62,842 bases of DNA from assembly GCA_025937835.1 (NCBI GenBank), contig JAICQO010000031.1, positions 1 to 62,842 on the forward strand. The letters run 5' to 3'. The translations under genes and the position numbers were made by a program. Below, in pieces: positions 54,262 to 62,744 of the stretch; the first letter of the stretch is position 1, and the number at the start of each line of letters is the position of its first letter. Origin of the DNA: Polyangiaceae bacterium (lineage in GTDB: Bacteria > Myxococcota_A > Polyangia > Polyangiales > Polyangiaceae). The notes under the pieces are model-generated. The model was not told the origin of the DNA. It ran no database searches and saw only the letters and a program-made list of their open reading frames with translations.

Positions 54262-55512
54262 TCAGCTCTCCATTGTTTTTACCCGAGCGAGCTCCGGGAA
54301 CAAAAACAGGAAGGCGACCACGACGAGGCAGGTGCCGGCGCCGCCGAGGACGACGGCGGGGACGACGCCGAGCCAGGCGGCGGTGACGCCGGATTCGAAC
54401 TCGCCGAGCTCGTTGGATGCGCCGATGAACAGCAGGTTCACGGCGGAGACGCGGCCTCGCATTGCGTCGGGCGTGCGGAGCTGGACGAGCGTGTGGCGGA
54501 TGACGACGCTGATCATGTCGGCGGCGCCCGCGACGAGCAGCGCTGCTAGAGACAGCGCGAAGTCGCGAGATAGACCGAAGGTCAGGGTCGCGGCCCCGAA
54601 CACGAAGACAGAGCCGTAAAGCCATGCTCCGGCGTTGGCGCGCAGCGGGCGCCGCGCGAGGACGATTGCGACCACGGTGGCGCCGAGGGCGGGAGCGCTG
54701 CGCAGCAAGCCGAGCCCGCTCGGGCCCGTGTGCAGGATGTCGCGCGCGAAGACCGGGAGCAGGGCAACGGCGCCTCCGAGCAGCACGGCGAACAGGTCGA
54801 GCGAGATCGAGCCGAGGATCAGCCGGTTTTGCCAGACGAAGCGCAGTCCCGCGATCACGTCGCCGCTGAACGGCGCGCCGCTCTTGGCATGCCCGGGGCG
54901 CGCCGAGAGCCGAAGCAACAACAGCAACGAACCAAGCTCTGCCACCGCGCACACCGCGAACAGGCGTGGGGCGCCGAGCGGTCCGTAAAGCAGCCCTCCG
55001 AGCGCGGGACCCAGCACGACCGCGACGTGGAAGATCCCCGCGTTCCACGCCACGGCGTTGCTGAAGTGGCGCGTCGAGACGAGGTTCGGGAGCAGCGCTT
55101 GACTGGCAGGACCCGAGAAAGCACGCGCCGCCCCGACCAGCGCGAGGATCGCGTAAATCGTGAGCACGGAGGGGGTCGGGGCGCCCGCCGCGAGCGAGAG
55201 CGCGAGCGACGCGACACCGAGCATGCCGTGGCACAGGGCGGCGATGATCCGGCGATCGAAGCGATCGGCGGCGTAGCCCGTGGCCGGAATCAAGGCGAGC
55301 ATCGGCAGGAACTGCGCGAGCCCGACCAGGCCGAGGTCGAGCGCGCTTCCGGTGATCTCGTAGACGCGCCAGCCGACCGCGACCCCCTGCATCTGAAATG
55401 CGACGACGCCGAGCAGACGTGCGGCCTGGAACAGCCTGAAGTCGCGGTAGTGAAAGGCGGCGACCGCGCCGTCCGTGCTCGGAGCGGGGGCCGCCGGATC
55501 CGGCAAGGTCAC
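54262..55512 (-). CDS. MFS transporter (EntS-like exporter family)
   Basis: A 416-residue protein with about twelve membrane segments. FRLFQAARLLGVVAFQMQGVAVGWRVYEITGSA near the N-terminus and the loop GYAADRFDRR are typical of the MFS_3/EntS group, which exports siderophores or drugs. The GTG at 55512 follows the LysM gene stop by four bases, giving a coupled pair; upstream residues are Arg/Pro-rich and lie inside that gene. The cargo is unknown. Confidence 0.88.
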   Translation of the reverse strand: MTLPDPAAPAPSTDGAVAAFHYRDFRLFQAARLLGVVAFQMQGVAVGWRVYEITGSALDLGLVGLAQFLPMLALIPATGYAADRFDRRIIAALCHGMLGVASLALSLAAGAPTPSVLTIYAILALVGAARAFSGPASQALLPNLVSTRHFSNAVAWNAGIFHVAVVLGPALGGLLYGPLGAPRLFAVCAVAELGSLLLLLRLSARPGHAKSGAPFSGDVIAGLRFVWQNRLILGSISLDLFAVLLGGAVALLPVFARDILHTGPSGLGLLRSAPALGATVVAIVLARRPLRANAGAWLYGSVFVFGAATLTFGLSRDFALSLAALLVAGAADMISVVIRHTLVQLRTPDAMRGRVSAVNLLFIGASNELGEFESGVTAAWLGVVPAVVLGGAGTCLVVVAFLFLFPELARVKTMES

Positions 55513-55516
55513 GCCG

Positions 55517-56686
55517 TCACAAGCCTCGCGGATCGCTCGGAACCAGGTTGCGCGCGGGAGCCGGTCGCACGACCTTGGCGGGCACGGTGCCGCTGCCCGG
55601 GAGCGCGAACCGAGCAGTCCCGGCTGCGGGGAGCGCCGGGATCGGTGCGGGTGGAGCAATCGCGGGCGGCGACGGCGTGGCGCCGGCGACATCGAGCGCC
55701 GGGGTCGGTGCTGCGGGCGGCGCGTTGGGTTCCTCGTCGTGCAGCTCGTTCTCGGCGTGGGCGCGACCGCGAGGGGACTTGCGCGGCGGCTCACCCGGGC
55801 GCGCGTAGTCGACCCAGTACGCGGAGTACTCGCGCACGTCGAGGTGGATGAAGCTCGAGTTCGGGTAGTAGCCGACGCCGACGTTCTGCATGCCGCGCAC
55901 GTAATCGCGCACGACCTCGTTCGGTACGCCGGGGATGCTGAAATCCACGGCGCGGCTCGCCTTGTGCTTCGAGTCCTTGAAGTACGAGCTCCGGCGGTAG
56001 CCGCTGACGATACGCAGCGGGCGCCCGCCGAAATGATCGCTCACGGTGACCAGCGAGCGCAGCAGGCGATCGTCGAGCCGGGGATCGCTGGAGCCGACGC
56101 CGAGCACGCGAGACACACCGCGGCGCGCTCCGGGCAAGACCCGCCCCTTCTTATCGAAGACCTCGCCCTTGAAGCGCTGAGTGTGGCCCACGAGCTCGAG
56201 CCGGCCGCGGTGCTTCGGGGTCCGTGAAAAGGCCTTCGCGGTGCCTGTGGCCGCCGGCCCCTTCGGCTCCGGAATACGCAGGACCTGGCCGACCTTGAGC
56301 ACCGAGCGGCGATCGATGCGGTTGTGCTCGGTGATCGACGCGACCGTCACGCCGTAGCGCCGCGCGATCGACTCCAGGCGTTGGCCCGACTCCACGCGGT
56401 GGAAGGCCTCGGCGACCGGCTCGGCCTCGCGGCGAGCATCCCCCTTCCGAGCGCTCGGGCTCTTTCCGCGGCCCGGGATCACCAGACGTTGCCCCGGGCG
56501 GATCGGGTCGCGGCGACGTATGCCGTTGGCCTCGCACAGCGCTTCGATGCTGACGTTGTAGCGCTTGGCGATACTGCCGAGCCGTTGGCCCGAGCTCACC
56601 ACGTGCGTGGAGGCCGAGTCTTGGGCCGGGGCCGCACCGGCCCAGAAAATCATGGCAAAAAGCCAGGGGATCGCGCGCCGCAGCAT
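55517..56686 (-). CDS. Two LysM domains and M15-like (DUF882) peptidase, exported
   Basis: A 389-residue exported protein. Signal peptide about 1-22. LysM domains at about 27-72 and 95-140 bind peptidoglycan. A DUF882/M15-type peptidase domain at about 190-297 shows SGYRRSSYF, H241 and D248 in KHKASRAVDFSIPG, and H281/D283 in FIHLDVRE, which match the zinc ligands of this family. A Pro/Ala-rich tail follows. It may trim cell-wall peptides. It is coupled to the MFS gene, and shares a 150-base divergent promoter region with another LysM gene. Confidence 0.88.
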   Translation of the reverse strand: MLRRAIPWLFAMIFWAGAAPAQDSASTHVVSSGQRLGSIAKRYNVSIEALCEANGIRRRDPIRPGQRLVIPGRGKSPSARKGDARREAEPVAEAFHRVESGQRLESIARRYGVTVASITEHNRIDRRSVLKVGQVLRIPEPKGPAATGTAKAFSRTPKHRGRLELVGHTQRFKGEVFDKKGRVLPGARRGVSRVLGVGSSDPRLDDRLLRSLVTVSDHFGGRPLRIVSGYRRSSYFKDSKHKASRAVDFSIPGVPNEVVRDYVRGMQNVGVGYYPNSSFIHLDVREYSAYWVDYARPGEPPRKSPRGRAHAENELHDEEPNAPPAAPTPALDVAGATPSPPAIAPPAPIPALPAAGTARFALPGSGTVPAKVVRPAPARNLVPSDPRGL

Positions 56687-56836
56687 CGGATCGGCGGGAG
56701 CATGACCCCAGGTCGGGGCTCCGTCACAAGAAAAGAGCAGGCCGGGCCACTCCGCGAACCAGTCGACAGGACCGTTGGCCGAATTTTCGCAGGAGTCGAG
56801 GCGCTGGCGGCTCGTGCTGTGGTAGGCGGTCTGCAC

Positions 56837-58465
56837 GTGCGGTCGCGCCTCCGGTTGCTCCTGTCCTGTCTCGTCCTGATGCTGTGCGGGACCCGTGTCT
56901 CGATGGCGCGCGCCTCGGAACCGCATTTCGCCGAGCTCACGACGCTCGCCTCCGGGCTCCGCGTCGCCCTGCGCGCCGAGCGCGGTAGCGGCGCCGTGAC
57001 GGTGTGCAGCTCGTTCCCGGCGGGCCTCACCCGCGACGGAGGTCACCGCGGCAGGCTGTCGCGCGTCGTTGCCGAGACCGTGCGCGAGGGCGGACGGCGC
57101 TCGCAGGACGCCGAGTACACGCGGTTGCTCGAGAGCCGCGGTGCGCGCTCGCATCTGTTCCTCGGCCCCGACCGAGCCGAGTTTTGCACCGAGGTACCGT
57201 CGCACGAGCTGCCGCTCGCGCTGTGGCTCGAAGTGGGGCGCGCGGAGCCATACGCATTCACCGAGCAGAACTTCGCCGAACGCCAGCGCGAGCTGTCGCT
57301 GGGGACCGCCGAGGACACCTTCGCCTGGGTCGCACGCACCACGCGCGAGCTCGCGTTCCCGCTACTTTCACCGGGTTCTGCGCGGGTATCGCTCGAGGCG
57401 GCGCGCCGCTTCCACGCCCAGGCGTACCGGCTGGATCGCGCCGTCCTCTCGCTCGCCGGCGATTTCGAGCCGGAGGCCGTGGTGACGCAAATCGAAGCCG
57501 CGTTCGGTGCGGTACCGGCACGCGAGCCCGCCGCGGAGGTCGCGGCCGAGGCTCCGCCGCGGCAGACCAGCCCGCGTTACCTCTCGTTCGAAGATCCGAC
57601 GCTGCTCCTGCCGATCCACGAGCGCGCCTGGGTGGTACCGCGGGCGGGCGTCGCGGAACGAGCAGCGCTCGCGATCGTCGGGGAGCTGTTGGCCGGCAAC
57701 TCGGATTCGGTGCTCGAAGAGGCGCTGATCGCGCCTGGCCTGGCCCGCAGCGTCGTCACCCGGATCGAGCCCCGTGGGAGCGATCTGCTGTTTTCGATCG
57801 TCGTCGAAGTTGCGGCCGCCCGCCACGAGACCGATCTGGTGACGCTGCTCGACCAGGCCGTGCACGGATTGCGGAGCGGCGCAATCCAGACCAGCCAGCT
57901 GGAACGTGCCAGGAAACGCCTGTCTTTGCGGCGCGCCTTCCAACTCCAGAGCGGCCTCGGACAGGCCCGATGGCTTGCCGCACGTGCGAGCAGCGGGTTC
58001 TCGGTGGAGCCGGCCGAGATGGTCGAGGCCGAGGCTCGGGTCGGCGCGGCCGAGGTGCGTCGCGTGATCGATCAATACCTGCTCGAGACGCGCCGGGTGG
58101 TGGTCGAGCTCTTGCCGAGAGAGGCGCGCGAGCCGTTTCGAGCCGCGCAGCCGCGCTTTCATGTCGTGGCGGAGGGCGAGGCCCTGCTCCGGATCGCGAG
58201 GAGCGAGGGCGTTTCGCTGGAGGAGTTGCTGCGGCTGAACGACCTCGACAAGAAGAAGAAGCTCCAGCCGGGGCAGAAACTCAGGCTGCCGCCAGCCAAG
58301 CCGAAGAAGATCCACCACGTGAAGAAGGGCGACACCTTGATCGGCATCGCCAAGCGTTACGGCGTGAGCGTCGACGCAATTCGCCGCAACAACGGGCTCA
58401 AGAAGAACAGCATGATTCGGGCGGGGACCGAGCTGACGATCCCGCGGAGCTCCAATGCCAAATAG
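56837..58465 (+). CDS. Catalytically dead M16-like protein with two C-terminal LysM domains, exported
   Basis: A 542-residue exported protein. Signal peptide about 1-27 from the GTG at 56837. Residues 31-425 have the order of an M16 (insulinase/mitochondrial-processing-like) peptidase, but the zinc motif HxxEH is absent where the RLSRVVAETVREGG stretch appears, so it should not be active. LysM domains lie at about 440-486 (FHVVAEGEALLRIARSEGVS) and 492-537 (HHVKKGDTLIGIAKRYGVS). It is divergent from the LysM-M15 gene. It may act as a wall-bound scaffold. An earlier start is possible because the frame stays open upstream. Confidence 0.82.
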   Translation: MRSRLRLLLSCLVLMLCGTRVSMARASEPHFAELTTLASGLRVALRAERGSGAVTVCSSFPAGLTRDGGHRGRLSRVVAETVREGGRRSQDAEYTRLLESRGARSHLFLGPDRAEFCTEVPSHELPLALWLEVGRAEPYAFTEQNFAERQRELSLGTAEDTFAWVARTTRELAFPLLSPGSARVSLEAARRFHAQAYRLDRAVLSLAGDFEPEAVVTQIEAAFGAVPAREPAAEVAAEAPPRQTSPRYLSFEDPTLLLPIHERAWVVPRAGVAERAALAIVGELLAGNSDSVLEEALIAPGLARSVVTRIEPRGSDLLFSIVVEVAAARHETDLVTLLDQAVHGLRSGAIQTSQLERARKRLSLRRAFQLQSGLGQARWLAARASSGFSVEPAEMVEAEARVGAAEVRRVIDQYLLETRRVVVELLPREAREPFRAAQPRFHVVAEGEALLRIARSEGVSLEELLRLNDLDKKKKLQPGQKLRLPPAKPKKIHHVKKGDTLIGIAKRYGVSVDAIRRNNGLKKNSMIRAGTELTIPRSSNAK

Positions 58466-58612
58466 CCTGGCGGGGTCGGCCAAAAGGCCAATCCCCACGA
58501 ATCAAGCATCCGGCCCGCGTTTCGGCCCGACAGAGTGGTCAGCCGAGTCAGACATGAATTTGAACCCCATGCCCAGAACCTCAAGGACCACCCGCCAGAT
58601 ACCGGGGATGCC

Positions 58613-59692
58613 TTGAACCCTCGCTTCTCTCTCTGGATCCGAAAGTTCGGCTGCTGCTTGATGGTCCTCGGCGCAGTGCTTGCGTTCCCGCTGCGGGCGT
58701 CTGCGCAAGAGCCGTCGCCAACCGAGCTCGCGGTAGCGCGCCGCCTCTTCAACGAGGCAGAGGCCCTGGAGAAGGAGGAGCGCTGGTCGGAGGCTGCGCT
58801 GAAGGTGCGCGAGGCCATCCGTATCAAGGAGACACCGGGGCTCCGCTTCCACCTCGCGTTTTGTGAAGAGCACATGGGGCTCTTGGTCGAGGCGATGAAC
58901 GACTACGCGCGCGCCCGCGACCTGATCGCCGGAGGCATGGCCGCGAGGGACGTCGAGGGCCTGCTCCCCGACAAGCAGAAGGCCTTGAGTCGCCGCGTGC
59001 CGTCGATCGTGATCGTCCCGCCTGCGGGTATCTCGCCGATCCGGGCGTCGATAGACGGCCAGCTCGTCGCGCCCTCCGTGCTGGGCCGCCCCGCCCCGGT
59101 GAATCCGGGCATGCACCGCGTGGTCGTGAGCGCCGAGGGTTACCGCGAGTTCGTCGCCGACGTCACGCTGACCGAGGGTGAGCGCCGGGTGGTCACGGCC
59201 AAGCTCGGCAAGGCGAAGAGCTCGGGCAAGAGCTCCGACGCGCCCGCCCCCAGCGCGCGGACCGAGAAGAAGGAAAGGAGCTCGCCGATCACCGCGCGCA
59301 CGTACGTCCTCGTGGGCGAGGTCGCGGTCACGGCGGCGTCGTTGGCGGTCGGGGTCACGTTTTTGATTGCAGGCAGCCGCGCTGACGACCGCGTGACGCG
59401 CTACAACGGCGTCGTCGATCGCGTCGCCCGTGAAAACGGCGTGACCTCCCCGGTCTGCTCGCAGGTTCAAACGGTCAACGACGTCGTGGAGGCTTGCGCC
59501 GACCTGGCGATCGCGGTGAACGACCGAGACCGCTACCGGCTACTGTCCACGATCGGCTTCGTCGGCGCCGGCGTCAGCGCCTTGGCGACGCTCGGCACCT
59601 TCATCTTCTGGCCGGAGCAAGAGCAGGCCGTGGCCATTGCTCCGTACAGCGACGGGTCCGGGTTCGGCGTGGGCGCGCGCGTCGCGTTCTAG
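58613..59692 (+). CDS. Exported TPR/PEGA membrane protein
   Basis: A 359-residue protein. The TTG at 58613 gives a signal peptide (FGCCLMVLGAVLAFPLRASAQ) and has a GGGGA ribosome site five bases before it; an upstream ATG at 58535 would add a non-signal-like arm. Residues about 40-120 are helical TPR-like repeats. Residues about 125-200 look like a PEGA beta domain (SIVIVPPAGISPIRASIDG). Two membrane segments sit near 230-255 and 310-335. This layout is common in myxobacteria; the function is unknown. Confidence 0.72.
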   Translation: MNPRFSLWIRKFGCCLMVLGAVLAFPLRASAQEPSPTELAVARRLFNEAEALEKEERWSEAALKVREAIRIKETPGLRFHLAFCEEHMGLLVEAMNDYARARDLIAGGMAARDVEGLLPDKQKALSRRVPSIVIVPPAGISPIRASIDGQLVAPSVLGRPAPVNPGMHRVVVSAEGYREFVADVTLTEGERRVVTAKLGKAKSSGKSSDAPAPSARTEKKERSSPITARTYVLVGEVAVTAASLAVGVTFLIAGSRADDRVTRYNGVVDRVARENGVTSPVCSQVQTVNDVVEACADLAIAVNDRDRYRLLSTIGFVGAGVSALATLGTFIFWPEQEQAVAIAPYSDGSGFGVGARVAF

Positions 59693-59702
59693 AAATGCCG
59701 AA

Positions 59703-59731
59703 GGGCGCCGCGTTCAGCAAACGTGGCGCCC
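59703..59731. terminator. Hairpin between convergent genes, possible bidirectional terminator
   Basis: GGGCGCC pairs with GGCGCCC, and the inner CGT/ACG extends the stem. It is 10 bases after the PEGA gene stop and 45 bases before the convergent HTH gene end. There is no long T run, so the call is moderate. Confidence 0.5.
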
Positions 59732-59776
59732 TCATCGGAGCGGGACGTAAGACACCCGCGGAGATCCGCGATCAGC

Positions 59777-60190
59777 TCACTTCGGAAAGTACTGAGTGGC
59801 CCGCTTCTGGCCTTTGGTCCGAATCGACTTGTTGCCGAGCAGCTTCTTGGCAGGGAGGTTCAGCTCGCGAGTCGAGACGCCCATGCCCTTGGCGATCTGC
59901 TCGATGCGCTGGCCGGCGTTGCCCTTCACGTAGGCGAGCAGCCGCCCGGTGAGGCGCTCGAGCTCGTCCTGCGAACGCTTTGCGCCCTTCGGGCGAGCGC
60001 GGCCGCGACCCTCGGCTGCGACCGCGCGCGTCGCACCGCGGCGGCCACCGCGACGGCTCTCGCCTTCGCCCTCGCCACCGAGAACCCTGGCCACCGTGTC
60101 CATCGCGGACTGACGGATGAGCGCGCTGAGCTCATCCACGAATTCTTCGACTCGGGAGCGGATCTGATCGGACACAGCGTTGTTAGCCAT
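59777..60190 (-). CDS. Small DNA-binding protein with HTH/wing-like C-terminus
   Basis: A 137-residue protein. The N-terminal helix (SDQIRSRVEEFVDELSALIRQ) is followed by a Gly/Arg-rich basic linker, then a C-terminal helical domain (LERLTGRLLAYVKGNAGQRIEQIAKGMGVSTREL) that looks like a helix-turn-helix with a possible wing. It probably binds DNA, perhaps as a nucleoid or regulator protein. The ATG at 60190 has AGGA upstream and a strong promoter just before it; a longer N-terminus from 60337 would cross the promoter. Confidence 0.7.
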   Translation of the reverse strand: MANNAVSDQIRSRVEEFVDELSALIRQSAMDTVARVLGGEGEGESRRGGRRGATRAVAAEGRGRARPKGAKRSQDELERLTGRLLAYVKGNAGQRIEQIAKGMGVSTRELNLPAKKLLGNKSIRTKGQKRATQYFPK

Positions 60191-60570
60191 GCGCGGGGTC
60201 CTATAAATTATTTGAGGCACTGTCAATGTAAGCGCGGCAAAAAATCGAGTTGCGAATTCACGCTCGCGCTCCGACGGATTCATCGCGTCCGTGAATCGAC
60301 AAAATGTCTTAACGTTCGAATCCTCGGAAGAGGACATGCGTTCTGAAAGCTGTCTCGAATCGATGCATGTCGGCGCGATTGCGACGCACGCAGGACTCGC
60401 GATGCATGCTGCCGAATCGCCGCCAACGACGATGCACGCTCGCCGGAAGCGACTACAGTCGCTGAATTAGCAGAACTCGGAAAATCTCCCGATTGGCGGA
60501 ATAAGCCCCGCATTAGAGACGTTTGGCGGCCCGCTCCGCGGCGGCAGTGTGTCAAGAAGATAGAGGCAAT
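60191..60570. other. Intergenic region with repeated ATGCAT-like sites and a hairpin
   Basis: No gene is visible. It contains the promoter of the HTH gene, three CGATGCATG/CGATGCACG sites (60361-60369, 60400-60408, 60430-60438), and a perfect hairpin AGCGAC-taca-GTCGCT at 60448-60463. These could be operator sites between the HTH gene and the dehydrogenase gene. Confidence 0.5.
60198..60226 (-). promoter_or_regulatory. Likely promoter of the small DNA-binding protein gene
   Basis: On the minus strand a perfect TTGACA (60221-60226) lies 17 bases before TAGGAC (60198-60203). The -10 ends seven bases before the ATG, so the transcript would start at or near the start codon. Confidence 0.55.
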
Positions 60571-61527
60571 ATGACCCAGATCGTCGTGCTCGACGGGCAG
60601 ACCGTGAATCCAGGTGACAACGATTGGGCGCCCCTTTCGGAGCTGGGTGAGCTCCTCGTTCACGAGCGCAGCGAACGAGAGCAAATCGTGGAGCGAGCGC
60701 GGGTCGCTGCGGTGGTGATCACCAACAAAGTGCCATTGGACCGAGAGATCCTGTCGTCACTCCCCGGGTTGAAGGGGGTGTGCGTGTTCGCGACGGGCTT
60801 CGACATGGTGGACGTCGTGGCCGCGCGGGAGCTCGGGATCCCCGTCTGCAACGTGCCGGAGTACAGCACCGAGAGCGTGGTGGAACACACGTTCGCCCTG
60901 CTCCTCGGCCTGGCCCGGCGCGTGGAGCTGCATTCCGGGCTGGTGGCCGCCGGGGAGTGGTCGGCGTCGCCCGATTTCAGTTTCTGGAAGACTCCTCAAT
61001 TGGAGCTAGCCGGGCTCACGCTCGGGGTGATCGGGTACGGCAGCATCGGCCGCCGAGTCGCCGCCATCGGTTTGGCGTTGGGAATGCAGGTCCTCGCCAC
61101 CCCCTCGAGGCGGCACCCGCCGGACCCAGGAGTCCTGTCTCTCGATATCGACGCCATCTTCGAGCGCGCGGACGTGGTCACGCTGCATTGCCCGCTCCGG
61201 CCCGACACCGCGGGCCTGGTCCGGGCGGACCGCCTGAGGCGCATGAAGCCGAGCGCGTTCCTCGTCAATACTGCGCGGGGTGGGCTCGTGCGCGAGCCGG
61301 ACCTCGCGCTCGCCCTCCGAGAAGGCTGGATTGCCGGGGCCGCCCTCGACACGCTGTCCACGGAGCCGCCGCCGCCCGATCACCCGTTGTTGTCCGGGCC
61401 GAACCTGATCGTGACACCGCACTTGGCGTGGTCGAGTCTGGCGAGCCGTAAACGGTTGTTGACGATCACGGGGCAAAACGTGCGGTCGATCCTGGCCGGT
61501 GCGCCGATCCACGTCGTGAATCCTTGA
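60571..61527 (+). CDS. D-isomer specific 2-hydroxyacid dehydrogenase (NAD-dependent)
   Basis: A 318-residue protein. The NAD-binding motif is VIGYGSIGRRVA, the catalytic Arg is in NTARGGLV, and the active-site His sits in VTPHLAWSS. The EHTFALLLGLAR helix is typical of the family. It may reduce glyoxylate or hydroxypyruvate or act as a D-glycerate dehydrogenase; the substrate is not clear. The ATG at 60571 follows an AGAGG ribosome site at five bases. Confidence 0.9.
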   Translation: MTQIVVLDGQTVNPGDNDWAPLSELGELLVHERSEREQIVERARVAAVVITNKVPLDREILSSLPGLKGVCVFATGFDMVDVVAARELGIPVCNVPEYSTESVVEHTFALLLGLARRVELHSGLVAAGEWSASPDFSFWKTPQLELAGLTLGVIGYGSIGRRVAAIGLALGMQVLATPSRRHPPDPGVLSLDIDAIFERADVVTLHCPLRPDTAGLVRADRLRRMKPSAFLVNTARGGLVREPDLALALREGWIAGAALDTLSTEPPPPDHPLLSGPNLIVTPHLAWSSLASRKRLLTITGQNVRSILAGAPIHVVNP

Positions 61528-61610
61528 AACTTTCGCGCTCCGCGGCCCGGGTGTTGAATAGGCCCGGTTCGTGCAACGTCCGGCAGTAGTATCAGGAAGG
61601 TGCTTTCGAT

Positions 61611-62306
61611 ATGGCCCTCAAACAGTCGCTGGTTCTTGGTGCGGTTACTCTGGGGTTCTCGCTGTCGTTCTCGGCCGTTGCTCTGGCCGAGCCGCCTCCT
61701 CCCTCCGGGCCGCCGCAAGGGAAGATCAACCTGACCACCGCGGCACCGGCGCCGGTGGTGCCGCGCAGCTATCACATGCACGACGGCTTCTACGCTCGCG
61801 GGAGCGTCGGGTTCGGCACCCTGGGCGTGTCGTTCGACGACGGGGACCCGAGCGGCGACAACCTGAGCGGCTCTGGTGCCTCACTCGGCTTCGATCTCAT
61901 GTTCGGTGGCTCCCCGAGCCCGGGCATCGCGATCGGCGGCGGGTTGATCACGCAGGGTGCGTTTTCAGTGAACTTCGAGCGTAACGGCTACGACGTGGAC
62001 CGCTCGGTCTCGATGGCCTTGATCGGCCCGTTCATCGACGGCTTCCCGAACGCCAACAAGGGCTGGCACGTCGGCGGCCTGGTCGGGCTCGCCGCAGTCA
62101 ACGTCGAGGACGGCGACGACGAGGGCCTGAGCAAGACAACCGGCTTCGGCGGCTCGGTGTTTCTCGGCTACGACTTCTGGGTCGCCGACGAATGGTCCGT
62201 CGGTCCGCTGGTGCGCTTCTCGGGCGCCCTCACCAAGGACGGAGATGGCAACGTGGACGCGCAGACTTTCTCGACGGTCGTGTCGTTCACGGCGCTGTAT
62301 CACTGA
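61611..62306 (+). CDS. Small outer-membrane beta-barrel protein
   Basis: A 231-residue protein with a clean signal peptide (AVALA, cut near residue 26), then a Pro-rich stretch and a chain of amphipathic strands rich in Gly and aromatics (GFYARGSVGFGTLGVSF, WHVGGLVGLAAV, GGSVFLGYDFWV). It ends in ALYH, an aromatic residue one place short of the end. The pattern suggests an eight-stranded outer-membrane barrel. A strong terminator follows immediately. Confidence 0.8.
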   Translation: MALKQSLVLGAVTLGFSLSFSAVALAEPPPPSGPPQGKINLTTAAPAPVVPRSYHMHDGFYARGSVGFGTLGVSFDDGDPSGDNLSGSGASLGFDLMFGGSPSPGIAIGGGLITQGAFSVNFERNGYDVDRSVSMALIGPFIDGFPNANKGWHVGGLVGLAAVNVEDGDDEGLSKTTGFGGSVFLGYDFWVADEWSVGPLVRFSGALTKDGDGNVDAQTFSTVVSFTALYH

Positions 62307-62340
62307 CGGGCCCGGGGGGCCCGGGGGGAAGTTTGTTTTT
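62307..62340 (+). terminator. Rho-independent terminator of the small barrel gene
   Basis: CGGGCCC pairs perfectly with GGGCCCG across a three-base loop, starting one base after the stop. A G run and then TTTGTTTTT follow. This is one of the clearest terminators in the window. Confidence 0.85.
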
Positions 62341-62342
62341 GT

Positions 62343-62528
62343 GGGTTCCGGTGTCTGAGGGCGTCTCGCGACTCCAGTAACTTGAGACCAGGCCGCGCCG
62401 GGCTCGCCGGTTTTGTTTCTGGAGTGCGGGTTTTATTTTTTGGGGGTTCCGGTGTCTGAGGGGTCTCGCGACTCCAGTAACTTGAGACCAGGCCGCGCCG
62501 GGCTCGCCGGTTTTGTTTCTGGAGTGCG
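62343..62528. repeat. Direct repeat family A, two copies
   Basis: An 86-base unit at 62343-62428 recurs at 62444-62528 (85 bases) with one indel. Each copy contains TGTCTGAGG, a GTCTC...GAGAC inverted element and ends in GGAGTGCG. The period is 101 bases. Confidence 0.9.
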
Positions 62529-62547
62529 CCGCAAGGGATGATCGAGA

Positions 62548-62723
62548 TCTGTCGTGCTAGGCGGGTGAGGCTTCGCGACGACTCTTCGCGCTCCTACGTC
62601 GGAGTGCGCCGGCGATTTTGGGTTTTGGCTTCGTTTTCGCTGCGCTCCGGTGCTCACGTAGTCTGTCGTGCTAGGCGGGTGAGGCTTCGCGACGACTCTT
62701 CGCGCTCCTACGTCGGAGTGCGC
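62548..62723. repeat. Direct repeat family B, two copies
   Basis: A 62-base unit at 62548-62609 recurs identically at 62662-62723. It ends in GGAGTGCGC, like family A, and contains a CTCC-TACGTC-GGAG hairpin. Period 114 bases. Confidence 0.9.
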
Positions 62724-62744
62724 TGACGGCGGATCCCAGAGGGC

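Noticed and set aside
62343-62723. CRISPR array
   Set aside because: Only two copies of each unit, each 62-86 bases with short unequal spacers; no cas genes in the window.
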